Positions 11,003-21,137 are shown, counted from the first letter of the stretch. The stretch: DNA of 64,000 bases from Spiroplasma endosymbiont of Cantharis nigra (GCF_964019925.1 NZ_OZ026470.1:744001-808000); one strand, 5' to 3'. The notes: generated by a model not told the origin, from the sequence alone. Translations and numbers: made by a program.

Positions 11003-11488
11003 TTGATATTAAAAAATAAAGGAATGTATTTAGAAACTATTATAAATAATAGTATAAGTATTATTGAAGAAAATAGTGGTTTTATTTATAAAATACCTAT
11101 TAATAATAATATTATTTCAGTTAAAGATAATATTATTACAGCAAGATTAAAGAAGAACTTTTTTTGTGATTATATTGGTTTATGAAAAGGAGCTTATTTA
11201 GAGTTTGAAGCCAAGGAATCTGAGAAGGACTATTTTAATTTAAATAATCTTTCTCAAAAACAATTTGAAAAATTAAGATTAGTAAATAAAAATTATGGAT
11301 TAGCTTTTCTAATAATATATTTTCATTTATATGAAAAAATATATATTATCCATATAAATCAATTAGAGAATATAAAAATTAAAAAAATACCCTATCAGTA
11401 TTTCAAAGATAATTTCTTGGAAATAAGTTTTTCAGGTATTAGTTTTAATTTTAATGATATTTTTAATCATTTAATCAATTATACATAG
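11003..11488 (+). CDS. recU: Holliday junction resolvase RecU
   Basis: Cleaves four-way DNA junctions during recombination and chromosome segregation. 161 residues with one TGA-Trp. The segment NKGMYLE matches the family's GRGMSLE, and DYIGLWKGAYLEFEAKES carries the catalytic Asp and the E-x-K pair. FLIIYFHLYEKIYII and IPYQY near the end also match. A TTG start at 11003 is chosen because GGTGA lies 4 bases upstream; a TTG at 10991 has no such site. The N-terminus is shorter than in Bacillus. It converges on dnaD with a 14-bp overlap of 3' ends. Confidence 0.85.
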
Positions 11489-12014
11489 TTATTTTTACAG
11501 AAGTTTCTTTTGACTTATCTTCTAGCTTCTTCAATAAATCTTTAATATTATTAATTTTACATTCATCAATTATTGACATAATCTTTGGTTTTGAAATACC
11601 AAGTTCAATAAAATTTTCAATTTTATCTATTTCATTATCTGTAAGTTTATAGTCAAACAGTTTCTCAATAAAGTTATATGTATTATCATTTCTTAATTTA
11701 GAATGTTTTTCTTCTAACTCTACAAGCAACCTATTAAATAAAGGTGTAAGATCAAGGATAGTTTTTTTACCTTTTTGTTCCAATTTAATAATTCGATTTT
11801 TTAATAATAAAGATATTTCTTTTTCAATTTCTTCTTTTGAAAGTATCATATGCTCTGCTATTTGTGAAGGTGTAAAATTTTTTTGGTCATCATTTGATAA
11901 CTCCATAATTATTAGTAAAATAGCTAATTGATTTTCATTAATTTTAATTTTTGAATAATTTAAAATTAAAAGAGTTTTTTTGCTTATTAACCCTGTTTTA
12001 AAAAGTTCAAACAT
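11475..12014 (-). CDS. dnaD: DnaD-like replication initiation protein
   Basis: 179 residues. The N-terminal half looks like a winged helix (TPSQIAEHMILSKEEIEKEIS), and the C-terminal half carries a DnaD/DnaB2-type helical region (FDYKLTDNEIDKIENFIELGISKPKIMSIIDEC). In Bacillus DnaD helps load the replicative helicase with DnaB and DnaI. The overall similarity is judged by eye and is modest. Genomic context (dnaD-recU-gpsB-rnpB) strongly supports the call. Confidence 0.78.
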   Translation of the reverse strand: MFELFKTGLISKKTLLILNYSKIKINENQLAILLIIMELSNDDQKNFTPSQIAEHMILSKEEIEKEISLLLKNRIIKLEQKGKKTILDLTPLFNRLLVELEEKHSKLRNDNTYNFIEKLFDYKLTDNEIDKIENFIELGISKPKIMSIIDECKINNIKDLLKKLEDKSKETSVKITMYN

Positions 12015-12069
12015 ATTTTTTTACAAAATTAAAACTTGCTATTTGCAAGTCTTTTAAATTTTGTTCTTA

Positions 12070-12345
12070 TTATTTAGCTACTGCTTCTTTTAATTGTTTA
12101 GCTACTTTAAATTTTGTTACTGTTGTTGCAGCAATTTGGATTTTTGCTCCAGTTGCTGGGTTAACACCTTCACGTGCTGCTCTTTCAGCAGTAACAAATT
12201 TACCAAATCCTGCTATTGCAACTTCATCTTTATTAACTAGAGCATTTATAATTTCATCAAATACGAAGTTAATCATTTTTTCAGCATCAGCTTTTGTATT
12301 ACCAAATTCTACTGAAATTTTTTCTGATAATTCTTTTTTTGTCAT
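12070..12345 (-). CDS. hup: DNA-binding protein HU
   Basis: Small nucleoid protein that bends DNA. 91 residues, standard length. It starts MTKKELSEKIS and carries the DNA-binding arm region GFGKFVTAERAAREGVNPATGAKI with the Pro that intercalates into DNA. gpsA-hup adjacency follows Bacillus (gpsA ... hbs). SD sequence GGGGTGG lies just upstream of the ATG. Confidence 0.97.
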   Translation of the reverse strand: MTKKELSEKISVEFGNTKADAEKMINFVFDEIINALVNKDEVAIAGFGKFVTAERAAREGVNPATGAKIQIAATTVTKFKVAKQLKEAVAK

Positions 12346-12363
12346 GGCTATCCACCCCTATCT

Positions 12364-13368
12364 CTATACTACCTTAGCATGTTGGAAAAAGTCATTTACT
12401 AACGCACTAGGCTTATGATTATTGTATAGTATTTTATATAGTATTTCAAACATTGGTACTTTAATTTTATATTTCTGGCTTATCTCATAAGCTAACTTAC
12501 AAGATAAAACTCCTTCAACAGTATTCTTATGAGAAATTAAAACAGTCTTTGCATCATCTTTTTGAGCAATTTGAACTCCTAATGAAAAGTTTCTTGATTT
12601 TAATGATGAAGCAGTTAGAATCAAATCACCAAGTGTTGCAAAATTCATAAATGTTTCTATTTTAGCTCCAAATTGTTTTGCTATAGTATATATTTCTGCA
12701 TTTCCTATTGTAATTAATGATGCTTTTGAATTATCTGCTGCTGAAAAACCATGCAGCAATCCTGCAGCAATCGCAACACTATTTTTTAATGCTGCTGCAA
12801 CTTCGCACCCAACTACATCAGTTGTGGGTTTCACAATAAAGTATTCATTAGAAAATAAATTTGCGATATATATAGCAGTTTTTTCATCTTCATTGCAACT
12901 CATAACACAAGTTGGTTTTCTCATAATTACTTCAATTGCAACAGAAGGTCCATAAATTGCACCATAAGATTTCATAACATCTTTACCTTGAAATCTTTTT
13001 TTAATTTTTTTACTTAATAAATCAAGATTTTCTTCATCTAAACCTTTGGCTACATTTATTATATGCATTTCACGCTTTCCAAATTTTATTACATTTTCAA
13101 TTGCGTTATCTAAAGCAAAAGTTGGTACACTTAAAATTACAATATTTGCTTTTTCCATGGCTGCTGCAAAATCTGTTGTTGCCTTTATGTTTGAATTAAT
13201 TAGTAAATCCTGAAAGAATTTAGAGTTCAAATGATTATTATTAATATCTTCAACTTGAGTTTCTTCAATTCCATACATAATTACATCATGGCCATTGTCT
13301 GCTAAAACATTAGCTAAAACTGTTCCATAAGCCCCAGTCCCTATTATTGCTATTTTTTCTTTTTGCAT
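12364..13368 (-). CDS. gpsA: glycerol-3-phosphate dehydrogenase [NAD(P)+]
   Basis: Reduces dihydroxyacetone phosphate to sn-glycerol 3-phosphate for phospholipid synthesis. 334 residues. The Rossmann motif IGTGAYGTVLA is at residues 9-19. The catalytic Lys lies in VGCEVAAALKNSVAIAAG, and NFATLGDLILTASS matches the family's AGLGDLxxT site. It sits 4 bases after der, as in Bacillus (der-gpsA). No TGA codons are needed. Confidence 0.96.
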   Translation of the reverse strand: MQKEKIAIIGTGAYGTVLANVLADNGHDVIMYGIEETQVEDINNNHLNSKFFQDLLINSNIKATTDFAAAMEKANIVILSVPTFALDNAIENVIKFGKREMHIINVAKGLDEENLDLLSKKIKKRFQGKDVMKSYGAIYGPSVAIEVIMRKPTCVMSCNEDEKTAIYIANLFSNEYFIVKPTTDVVGCEVAAALKNSVAIAAGLLHGFSAADNSKASLITIGNAEIYTIAKQFGAKIETFMNFATLGDLILTASSLKSRNFSLGVQIAQKDDAKTVLISHKNTVEGVLSCKLAYEISQKYKIKVPMFEILYKILYNNHKPSALVNDFFQHAKVV

Positions 13369-13372
13369 ATTA

Positions 13373-14686
13373 TTATTTCCTTTCTCTAAAAATTATAGTT
13401 ATTGGTACACCACTAAAATCAAATTGTGAACGAATTTGGTTTTCTAAAAATCTTTTATATGAAAAGTGAACAAATTCAGGATTATTTACAAATAAAACAA
13501 ATGTTGGTAAGTATGCTTCTACTTGAGAAGCATAGAATATTTTCAATCTACCTTTATTATGATTTGGAGCAGGATTAATTAATTGAGCCTTATTAAAAAC
13601 TTCATTTAATAAACTCGTTCTAATTCTTTTTTTAATATTTTTTTGAACTAAATCAACAATATCAAATATCTTATGTATTCTTTTATTTTCTTTTGCTGAA
13701 ATAAATAAAACCTTTGCATAATTTAAATACTTAAAATAAGCCTTAATTTCTTCTTCTTTTCTTTTCATAGTATTGGTTTCTTTATCTTGAACTAAGTCTC
13801 ATTTGTTACCAATAATTATTATAGGTTTATTCTCTTCAAAAGCAAAACCTCCAATATTTGTATCATGATCTTTAATATTTTCACTCGAGTCTAAAATTAA
13901 TAAAACGATATCTGACTTATTAATCGTACTTATTGATCTTAAGTAACTATATTTTTCAAGATTTTCATAAATCTTACCTTTTTTTCTCATACCAGCAGTA
14001 TCTATAATTGTATAACTATTTCCATTATATTTTATTTTACTATCCACTGCATCAACTGTTGTTCCCGCAATTTCAGAAACTATCATTCTATCTTCACCAA
14101 CTAATGAATTCACTAAACTTGATTTACCAACATTGGGTCTTCCAACAATTGCTAGTTTAAGTTCATCACTTTCTTGACTTTCATCAAACTTTGGAAAACT
14201 TTCAATTATTTTATCCAGCAAATCTCCTATTCCAATACCGTGAGTAGAAGATATCATAAACGGTTCACCAAAACCTAAAGTCATAAAAGTAAAAGACTCA
14301 TCAAATTGATCCTTTTTATCATATTTATTGACAGCAAGAATTACAGGTTTATTAGTCTTATAAAGTATCTTAGCAACTGCTTCATCTTCTTGAGTTATTC
14401 CATCTTTATAATTAATTGCAAAAACAATAACATCTGCTTCTTTAATTGCAATTTCTGCTTGCATTCTTATCTCTTTTGAAAATGGACTATCTTGTAAAGT
14501 TATTCCACCTGTGTCAACTACAATAAAAGGTAAAGTTAGTCATTCAGCTTTACCATACATTCTATCTCTAGTGACTCCAGGTTTATCTTCAACAATAGCT
14601 TTTTTTTCTCTGATTATTCTATTAAAAAGTGTAGATTTACCAACATTGGGTCTTCCAACAACTGCTACAATTCCTTTTCTTGCCAT
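13373..14686 (-). CDS. der: ribosome assembly GTPase Der (EngA)
   Basis: Essential GTPase with two tandem G domains for 50S assembly. 437 residues after reading two TGA codons as Trp. First P-loop [12 protein letters not shown] at residues ~11-22 with DTGG; second [12 protein letters not shown] near 185 with DTAG and the NKWD motif whose Trp is TGA-encoded. C-terminal KH-like domain follows. The ATG at 14686 is set by AGGAGGTGTAGTTT upstream. In an operon with cmk upstream and gpsA downstream. Confidence 0.97.
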
Positions 14687-14713
14687 AAACTACACCTCCT
14701 TAAAAAGTAATTA

Positions 14714-15376
14714 CTATTTAAGTTTTTCTATTTTGTTTAAAATTAATCTAATTACTTTATTTATATTTAATTTACTTGTATCTAAATATCAAGCATCAGG
14801 CGCTATTTTAAGTGCACCCATTTCTCTTTTTTTATCATAATCATCTCTTTGTTGAATTTGCCTTAAAATATCTTCATAAACATTTGGCTTTATTTTTCTT
14901 CTTTTATTTTGATTAAATCTTCTTTCTGCTCTTGATTCAACTGAACAATCAAAATATATTTTTAATTCCGCTTCTGGAAGAACAACTGTAGTAATATCTC
15001 TTCCAATGACAATATTGTTTTTATTTTGAGTCATTTTTCTTTGAGCCAAAACCATAAATTCTCTAACCTTATTATTTTTTGCTACATATTTAATATTTTC
15101 TGCCACATCATAGTCAAAAATACTTTTTCCATATTCTATATTATTTACTAATATAGACTTTTCATTTATATATTCAAAATTAAAGCTTTTAATTTGTTTT
15201 TCAATTTCAGCATCCTTTAAAAAATCAACTTTATTATCTAAACAAAATTTAGTAAAAGCTCTATACATAACTCCAGTATCTATAAAATTCATTTTCAACT
15301 TTACAGCTATTCTTTTCATAACTGAACTTTTACCAGAACCTGCTGTACCGTCTACTGCGATATTAATATATTTCAA
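14714..15376 (-). CDS. cmk: cytidylate kinase
   Basis: Phosphorylates CMP and dCMP. 220 residues. P-loop VDGTAGSGKSSVMKR at residues 8-22; DTGVMYRAF is the NMP-binding site; GRDITTVVLPEAELKIYF and the RAERR lid region match the family. The start codon is TTG at 15376, with GGAGG 9 bases upstream embedded in the last codons of the preceding gene, so translation is probably coupled. A TGA-Trp near residue 196 separates the last 25 residues from the body of the protein. Confidence 0.95.
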
Positions 15377-15381
15377 TTACA

Positions 15382-16071
15382 TTATCCTCCTATTACAAAT
15401 ATTGGAATTATTATTGCTAAAAACATTAATACTGCTAAAACAATTAAAATTGGTAAAACTCATTTAAATCTATATTTTCTTTCTTGTAATTTTCAGGTTT
15501 TCAAAACTCTATTTAAACCTTTTTCATTTTTTTCACTAACCTCTATTATCATTTGCTGAGTACTTCTATTATCTTTACTTCTTACTTGTTGAACAGTTGT
15601 CATTGAAATGTCTTGAGGATTAGTTTTTAATCAAGCTTGCTTTTCTTTTAACTTATCAATATTTCTTTGAAAATTTTTATCATTTGCTTGTAAACTATTA
15701 TACAAATTAATATACTTATCATTTCTTAGATTAAGTGAACTTTCATCTTCTTCAACTTCACTAATAAAATTTTTATTAACTTGATTTAAACCAATTTTTT
15801 TAAGTTCTGATATTTCTAATTTCATTTCATATTTTAAATCTTCAGGAAATAAACTTGACGACTTATCTCTATCTAGATAAGGTTTTTCAAATTCATGTTT
15901 TGCATCAAAAATTGATAACTTTTCTTTAAAAAAATCTAAATCTATCATTTTCAATTTTTCAAAAGTTGAATGTATTACTGATTTTTCATCTTGTATATTT
16001 TTTTTATAAGCAATTTCCTTCTTCACTTTTTCATGAATTGGCTTATTACGTTCCATTCTTGTTAGGTTCAT
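15382..16071 (-). CDS. unknown tail-anchored membrane protein
   Basis: 229 residues, family not recognised. Residues 1-190 are soluble, Lys/Glu-rich and helical. One transmembrane segment at the very C-terminus (WVLPILIVLAVLMFLAIIIP, followed by FVIGG) makes it a tail-anchored protein with its body in the cytosol. Its last two Gly codons contain the GGAGG ribosome site of cmk, 5 bases before the cmk start. Read with TGA as Trp at three places. Confidence 0.78.
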
Positions 16072-16164
16072 CTTTTTTTCACCCCATTAACTTATATATT
16101 ATAAATTAAATATGGAAATAATTGAAATTATTGTTATTATATTAAAGAAAAGGAGATGGTTTTT

Positions 16165-16347
16165 ATGAAGAAAACTTGAATTGATAAATCAATGTGTATA
16201 GGATGTATGGCATGTGTGCAAATTGATGAAACTGAGACTCTTTTCATGGATGATGATGGTTTCGCTGAAGCAAACGAAAATGATCTAGAATTAGTTGAAT
16301 GCCAAATGGTTTGCCCTACTGGTGCAGTTAAAATTGGTGATGAATAA
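16165..16347 (+). CDS. fer: ferredoxin, single 4Fe-4S
   Basis: 60-residue electron carrier. Cysteines in CIGCMAC (residues 11, 14, 17) and the later CQMVCPTGA provide the ligands of a Bacillus-type single [4Fe-4S] cluster, and the acidic middle (FMDDDGFAEANENDLELVE) is typical. AAGGAGATGG lies upstream of the ATG and Trp5 is TGA-encoded. Short monocistronic unit, divergent from the cmk group, with its own terminator. Confidence 0.93.
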
Positions 16348-16350
16348 AAA

Positions 16351-16377
16351 AAATTCTCAAAAGAGAATTTTTTTTAT
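16351..16377 (+). terminator. terminator of fer
   Basis: AAATTCTC and GAGAATTT form an 8-bp stem with a 4-base loop followed by eight T. The stretch from here to 16620 (about 240 bases) is AT-rich and I see no gene or RNA in it. Confidence 0.85.
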
Positions 16378-16621
16378 TCATTTATTTATTAATATTTTAT
16401 AATAATAACTTATCTAATAAAACTCACTCATTAATAGTCTATTAAATTTATTTATTACAACTATAAAATAATTAGCCTTTTGGACAGTCTAATATCTTTT
16501 CTTTTTTTTGATAATGCGAAATTATAATTTCTTATAATTTCAAAATTATTATATCATAGTTAAAAAAATATTATAGTTTTTAATTATAATTTAGAATTTT
16601 TTCCACTATAAGTTAAATAAA

Positions 16622-16645
16622 AAAAATCCTAATATTAGGATTTTT
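16622..16645 (-). terminator. terminator of mreB
   Basis: Perfect palindrome AAAAATCCTAAT/ATTAGGATTTTT ending 4 bases before the mreB stop codon, flanked by A/T runs on both sides. Confidence 0.85.
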
Positions 16646-16648
16646 TTA

Positions 16649-17671
16649 TTAATAACTTATTTCTTCTTTTACTCTTCTTAATTGATCAAATACTTCTGAT
16701 TGATATTTTTTTGTTCCATTAATAACAGCTAATAATGGTTGTTCTCCAACTTTAGTTGGCAACTGTAAAGTATCTCCAACATATTTTGCAATACCATTAA
16801 TTAGTGCTGTTCCACCACATAATACTATTCCATTTCTGAAGATATCTCCAGCTAATTCTGGAGGTGTCATCTCAAGAACTTGAACTATTAATTCAATAAC
16901 TCTTGATAAAGGAACTTTTAATACTTCTCTTAATTCTTCTGGTGTAATTTCAATTTCTCTTGGTAACCCAGAAACAACGTCACGTCCATAAACTTTCATT
17001 GATTTTTCATCAATAAATTTAGCAAGTGAACCAATATTAATTTTGATAATCTCTGCTGTTTTAATTCCAATTTCCATTCCATATTGTGCTCTTATGAATT
17101 TTAAAATTTCTTCATTTAAATAGTTACCTGCTATTTTAATAGATTTTGAAATAACTATATCTCCAGATGAAATAACTGCAACATCAGTTGTTCCACCACC
17201 CATGTCAACAACAAGTCTTCCTGTAGGAGCATTAATGTTAACTCCTCCACCTAAAGCAGCCATTTTTACTTCTTCTTCAATAAATACTTCTCCTGCTCCT
17301 AAACTAATTGCAATTTTTTTAAGTGCTGTTTTTTCTAATTGAGTAATTGCTGATGGACAAGCCAATAACATTACACAATTTTTAAGAGTCTTTTCTAATC
17401 TAAGTCTTGCAAAAATATAATTTAATTGAGCTTGAGTAGCTTTGATATCAGTAATAACACCATCAACCATTGGTCTAACAATTCTCAGGTTTTTATTTCC
17501 TTTACCAATCATTTTATATGCTTCTGCACCAACTGCTATAATTTTATTTTCCTTAATTTTGTAAGCTACTATTGAAGGTTCATTATAAACTATTCCGTTT
17601 CCTTCAATATAAACTAATGTATATGCTGTTCCTAAGTCCATAGAAACAAATACTGGTTTTTTTCCTGCCAT
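16649..17671 (-). CDS. mreB: actin-like cell shape protein MreB
   Basis: Bacterial actin homologue. 340 residues. Phosphate-1 motif MDLGTAYTLVY at residues 10-20, phosphate-2 region DMGGGTTDVAVIS near 160, and adenosine motif GIVLCGGTALINGI near 295. Start at MAGKK (17671) has GAGGT 10 bases upstream; a start at 17710 would add 13 residues. Spiroplasmas use several MreB paralogues for helical shape and swimming; this copy is isolated, not in the multi-mreB cluster. Its presence is the main marker for Spiroplasma in this window. Confidence 0.95.
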   Translation of the reverse strand: MAGKKPVFVSMDLGTAYTLVYIEGNGIVYNEPSIVAYKIKENKIIAVGAEAYKMIGKGNKNLRIVRPMVDGVITDIKATQAQLNYIFARLRLEKTLKNCVMLLACPSAITQLEKTALKKIAISLGAGEVFIEEEVKMAALGGGVNINAPTGRLVVDMGGGTTDVAVISSGDIVISKSIKIAGNYLNEEILKFIRAQYGMEIGIKTAEIIKINIGSLAKFIDEKSMKVYGRDVVSGLPREIEITPEELREVLKVPLSRVIELIVQVLEMTPPELAGDIFRNGIVLCGGTALINGIAKYVGDTLQLPTKVGEQPLLAVINGTKKYQSEVFDQLRRVKEEISY

Positions 17672-17749
17672 TTTTTTATTTACCTCACTATTTTCAACTT
17701 TCATATACATTCTATCAAATAAAAGGTCAAAAATTCAAAAAATTTATTT

Positions 17750-18574
17750 TTACTTGTAAAAGTGATTAATTTTTTTAACTTGAGGTTCTATTACTGCAAA
17801 TAATGTATAGCAAATTGAAAATCTAACTAATTCTATTGCTGAAATAACACCTATAAAGATTCCTAAATTTTCTTTTATACTTGTTCATTCTCCTGAATGA
17901 GCCTCATGATATGAAATAATCATTCCTGTTGAAAAATGATTATGAGTATGACCGTGATCACTATTTGTTGTAATGTATAACATTAAAAATACTAATAGTG
18001 TATAAATTATTGTTATTACAGGTACATAAATAACTATTGGTGTTCATCTTTTAAATCTATCTACGCTTTTAATTGGATGCTTATGAATACTTGAATTTCT
18101 AAAAATAAAGTAATAGACAAATCACATCAATCAAATTGATGCAAAATAGCCAAAACTATCAATTACTAAAGTTAATGGGTTGTGAGCATCTATTAAGTGA
18201 ATAAATGGCACTATAAATGCTATTATTCCAGAAAAGATTGGTCCTAGTGCTGCAAGTGATAATGTTATAACTAAAATATCCAATATTCTAAATGGAATGG
18301 CCACACCATATAATGGTATTTTATCTAATAATTGCTCATATAACATTTCAAATGCTGATAATGCTACAGCTAATGCTAAGAAAACTCCTGTTAGAGTTAT
18401 TTTAAATGTTAAATTTCTACGACTTGTAAATAAGCTATTTTTTCAATGAAAATCAGTATCATTTATATCATCGTGGTTACCTAGAGAATCAAAGTGGTGT
18501 TCATCATGATAATGGTCTTTTTTACCCTCTTTTACATCATCATGATCTGGTATTTCATGTTTTTTATCTTCCAT
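17750..18574 (-). CDS. His-rich membrane protein, ECF transporter S-component-like
   Basis: 274 residues with about five to six transmembrane segments. The cytosolic N-terminus (residues ~5-40) is rich in His and Asp (DHDD, HYHDEHH), and a later loop contains SDHGHTHNH. The core (TLTGVFLALAVALSAFE, VAIPFRILDILVITLSL, GPIFSGIIAFIVPFIH) resembles substrate-binding S components of energy-coupling factor transporters. His clusters hint at a metal ligand such as cobalt or nickel, but that is only an inference. ATG at 18574 follows AAAGGAG. Confidence 0.55.
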
Positions 18575-18617
18575 ATTTTTTCTCCTTTTATTGTTCAAAA
18601 ATATTATATACTAAATT

Positions 18618-18650
18618 ATAAAAATTATAATTAAAAATTATAATTTTTAT
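18618..18650. repeat. AT-only inverted repeat between divergent genes
   Basis: ATAAAAATTATAA and TTATAATTTTTAT form a 13-bp perfect inverted repeat with a 7-base loop. It lies between the start of the His-rich membrane gene and the FMN-riboswitch promoter. Function unknown; in such AT-rich DNA chance is possible. Confidence 0.5.
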
Positions 18651-18654
18651 AATT

Positions 18655-18682
18655 TTTACTTTTTTTATTTGTTGTTTATAAT
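18655..18682 (+). promoter_or_regulatory. promoter of the FMN riboswitch-ribU unit
   Basis: TTTACT and TATAAT separated by 16 bases. A start about 10 bases after TATAAT would fall right at the 5' edge of the riboswitch aptamer. Confidence 0.55.
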
Positions 18683-18692
18683 AATATTGTGT

Positions 18693-18807
18693 GTATTTTC
18701 GGGGCAAGGTGTGATTCCTTACCGATGGTAATAGTCCATGAACTTGTAAAAGAGTTGATTCAGTGAAATTCTGAAACCGACGGTAAAGTCCGGATGAGAG
18801 AAAATAC
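18693..18807 (+). promoter_or_regulatory. FMN riboswitch (RFN element)
   Basis: The aptamer contains the conserved blocks TTTTCGGGGCAAGGTG, ATTCCTTACCGATGGTAAT, GTCCATGA, AAATTCTGAAACCGACGGTA and GTCCGGATGAGAGAAAAT. The ends GTATTTT and AAAATAC pair as P1. FMN binding is expected to turn off the downstream riboflavin transporter. Confidence 0.95.
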
Positions 18808-18857
18808 CATAACATTTTTATAAACTTTTTAGTTTTTAATTTTGTTGTATACTAAAC

Positions 18858-18893
18858 GCCCTTTTCTTTTTTTTAAATAGTAAGGGCTTTTTA
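18858..18893 (+). terminator. riboswitch expression-platform terminator
   Basis: GCCCTT (18858-18863) pairs with AAGGGC (18882-18887), followed by TTTTT. It lies between the aptamer and the AAAGGAG site of ribU, so the switch probably works by transcription attenuation. Confidence 0.8.
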
Positions 18894-18909
18894 TTTCAAA
18901 GGAGTTAAA

Positions 18910-19614
18910 ATGGAAAATACTTATAATTTCTGAAGTCATAAATATGACTTTGCAGAAATAAATAGATATAACTGAAGAATGGTACTAAAAGATAATTTTG
19001 TTCTAGATATAAAAAGAATATCTTTATTGGCTATGCTTTTTGCAATTGAAATACTTTTTACTATTATAAGTAAATACACTATTGGTGGTTTAGCAATAGC
19101 AGAAGCTTTTACAATAGAAATATCTTTAATTGGAATTTTATTTATATATCTAACAACAAATGTTTTCTATGCTGCCATATTTAATATTGCAGCAAATTCG
19201 CTCAGAATGGTCTTACCTCTTCCAAGCAATTATATTGGTGTCTTAGCAATGACTATCTCTGATTTAACATTTATAATATCTTTTGCAATTATATTTTTTT
19301 CATTAAAGAAAATTGTACTATTTAAAATTAAAAAAGAGAATCAACTAAAGTGGTATCTATTATTAATAGCAATATCAGGAACTTTAGCAATTATGATTTC
19401 TGCATTTATTTCTCTTATTTGTAATCAACATTTTATTTTTGAATGATATGAAGTTTTATATCCTGGAATTGTTCCTGAAAAGAATAGTTATGGATGAAAT
19501 ATTTTGTTATGAACAGGATTTGGAGTTTCAATTGCCAAATTAGGAGTTAATCTGATTATTTTTTTATTAACTACTAAATTACTTGTTAAACTTATCAATA
19601 AACATTTATTTTAG
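18910..19614 (+). CDS. ribU: riboflavin ECF transporter S component (RibU-like)
   Basis: 234 residues, five or six transmembrane segments after a cytosolic N-terminus of about 35 residues. It would bind riboflavin and work with a shared EcfA/A'/T module encoded elsewhere. The assignment rests on the FMN riboswitch directly upstream plus the S-component-like pattern (SLLAMLFAIEILFTII, AAIFNIAANSLRMVLP). AAGGAG sits 5 bases before the ATG. Several Trp codons are TGA. Sequence similarity to RibU itself is modest, so the substrate is inferred from the riboswitch. Confidence 0.82.
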
Positions 19615-19672
19615 AAAGTATTGCTATACTTGAAATAATTTAATATAAAATAATTTTATAAAGGAGAACTTA

Positions 19673-20239
19673 ATGATGGAAAAAAATGTAATTAAGATGA
19701 TTGTTGAAATACCAAAAGGTAGCTCAAATAAATATGAATATGATATTAATACTAATGAAATTAGTTTAGATAGAGTTTTATACGGAGCTAATTTTTATCC
19801 AGGAGAATATGGATTTGTTCCAGAAACTCTTGATTGAGATGGAGACCCATTAGATGTTATAAGTCTTGTAACATACCCTACACTTCCTGGGGTTGGAGTT
19901 AATGTTAGAATCTTAGGATCAATCAAAATGATTGATGCTGGTGAAATTGACACTAAACTATTTGGTGTATTTGCAGATGATAGAAGATTTGATTCATATA
20001 AAAAAATAGAAGATGTTCCTCAACACTTGAAAGATGAAATTGAAAATTTCTTTTTACAGTATAAAGCATTACAAAAAAAAGAAGTAAAAATTAATGGTTG
20101 AGGTTCTGCAAATGAAGCTATGAATGAATTAAAAGAATGTAAAGAAAGATATATTCAATACAAGGATAGATATTCTAAACCTGGTGGTAAGGAAGAAATT
20201 ATGGCTGAGTGAAAACAAAAAGGTTTAGGCCAAGGATAA
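19673..20239 (+). CDS. ppa: inorganic pyrophosphatase
   Basis: Soluble family I pyrophosphatase that hydrolyses PPi from biosynthetic reactions. 188 residues from the first of two adjacent ATGs. Metal-binding motif DWDGDPLDVI (near residue 61, Trp from TGA) and the YPGEYGFVPET signature are present, as is the C-terminal KINGWGSANEA. AAAGGAG upstream. 58 bases after ribU. Confidence 0.97.
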
Positions 20240-20244
20240 GAAAT

Positions 20245-20303
20245 AAAAAATGAGATTATAAAGTGAATACAATTTTGGTCACTCTATTTATCTCATTTTT
20301 TTA
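20245..20303. terminator. bidirectional terminator between ppa and the next gene
   Basis: AAAAAATGAGAT...AGTGA pairs with TCACT...ATCTCATTTTTT around a loop of about 15 bases. A/T runs on both sides serve the converging genes. Confidence 0.75.
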
Positions 20304-20307
20304 TTTC

Positions 20308-21096
20308 TTAAAGTAATGTGAAAGGTCCAACAAATTTTAAATTTGAAGTTTTTGAATTAAATCTAAAAACTTTAAAATCTATTTTATTAAATTCTTTTGC
20401 ATAAATTCTTGCTATCGAAATATCTTTTTTATAACTTTCACATTCATTTTTTACAAATTGAATAATTTCCATTTCATATTTTTCCTCTAAGCCATTTTTT
20501 AAACTATTTGAAAAAAACATTAAAGTAACAATAAATAAAAATGAACTAATAGAAATAAACTCAAATATTGGCTTTTCAAAAATAAAAATTAAAAATTTGG
20601 AAGGATTTTCTTTAATGATTGATGTTTTATCTAAAAAAGAAAAAACTATTGCAATAATTAAAGTTGAATAATAAATAGTATATAAAAATAAAGGTATTCA
20701 CTTAACTATTAATTGAAATTTTTTTATATCCTTATCTTTTTGATAAAGCTTAGTATTAAATCAAATACTTGCTAATATATAATCCAATTCATATCCAACG
20801 CTTGGCATTATTCATTTTGGTATTACTATCTGTTTTTTTCTTTTATTTATCATTTGATTAATTCTTGAATAACTTTCAGTTTCACCATAAATAACATTTA
20901 ATTCTTCTGCTCTCAAATATACCTTAAATTTAGAGATCATTGAATCAATTTTTGAACTTGAAATATTGCTATCTGCTGTATTTATCTCATGGATTATTAT
21001 TTTATTTAAACTAAAAGTATTAAAAATTCTTATAGTTATTAGAGAAATTAATGATAATCCCAATGCAATTAAAAGTATCTTATTTAAAGAGTCCAT
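20308..21096 (-). CDS. unknown membrane protein
   Basis: 262 residues, not recognised. One transmembrane segment at residues 5-25 and two more in the middle (FLYTIYYSTLIIAIVFSF; FEFISISSFLFIVTLMFFS). A charged soluble stretch of about 60 residues follows the first helix and another of about 70 residues ends the protein. Trp codons at three places are TGA. It lies 41 bases after glpX on the same strand, so may be in its transcript. Confidence 0.7.
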
Positions 21097-21137
21097 AAGT
21101 TCACCTTTCTTTAAAATAATTATATAACTTTAAAATA

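Noticed and set aside
18588..18815. An open frame on the minus strand across the FMN riboswitch
   Set aside because: It is only the complement of the structured RNA; no ribosome site and no recognisable protein. The RFN element explains the sequence.
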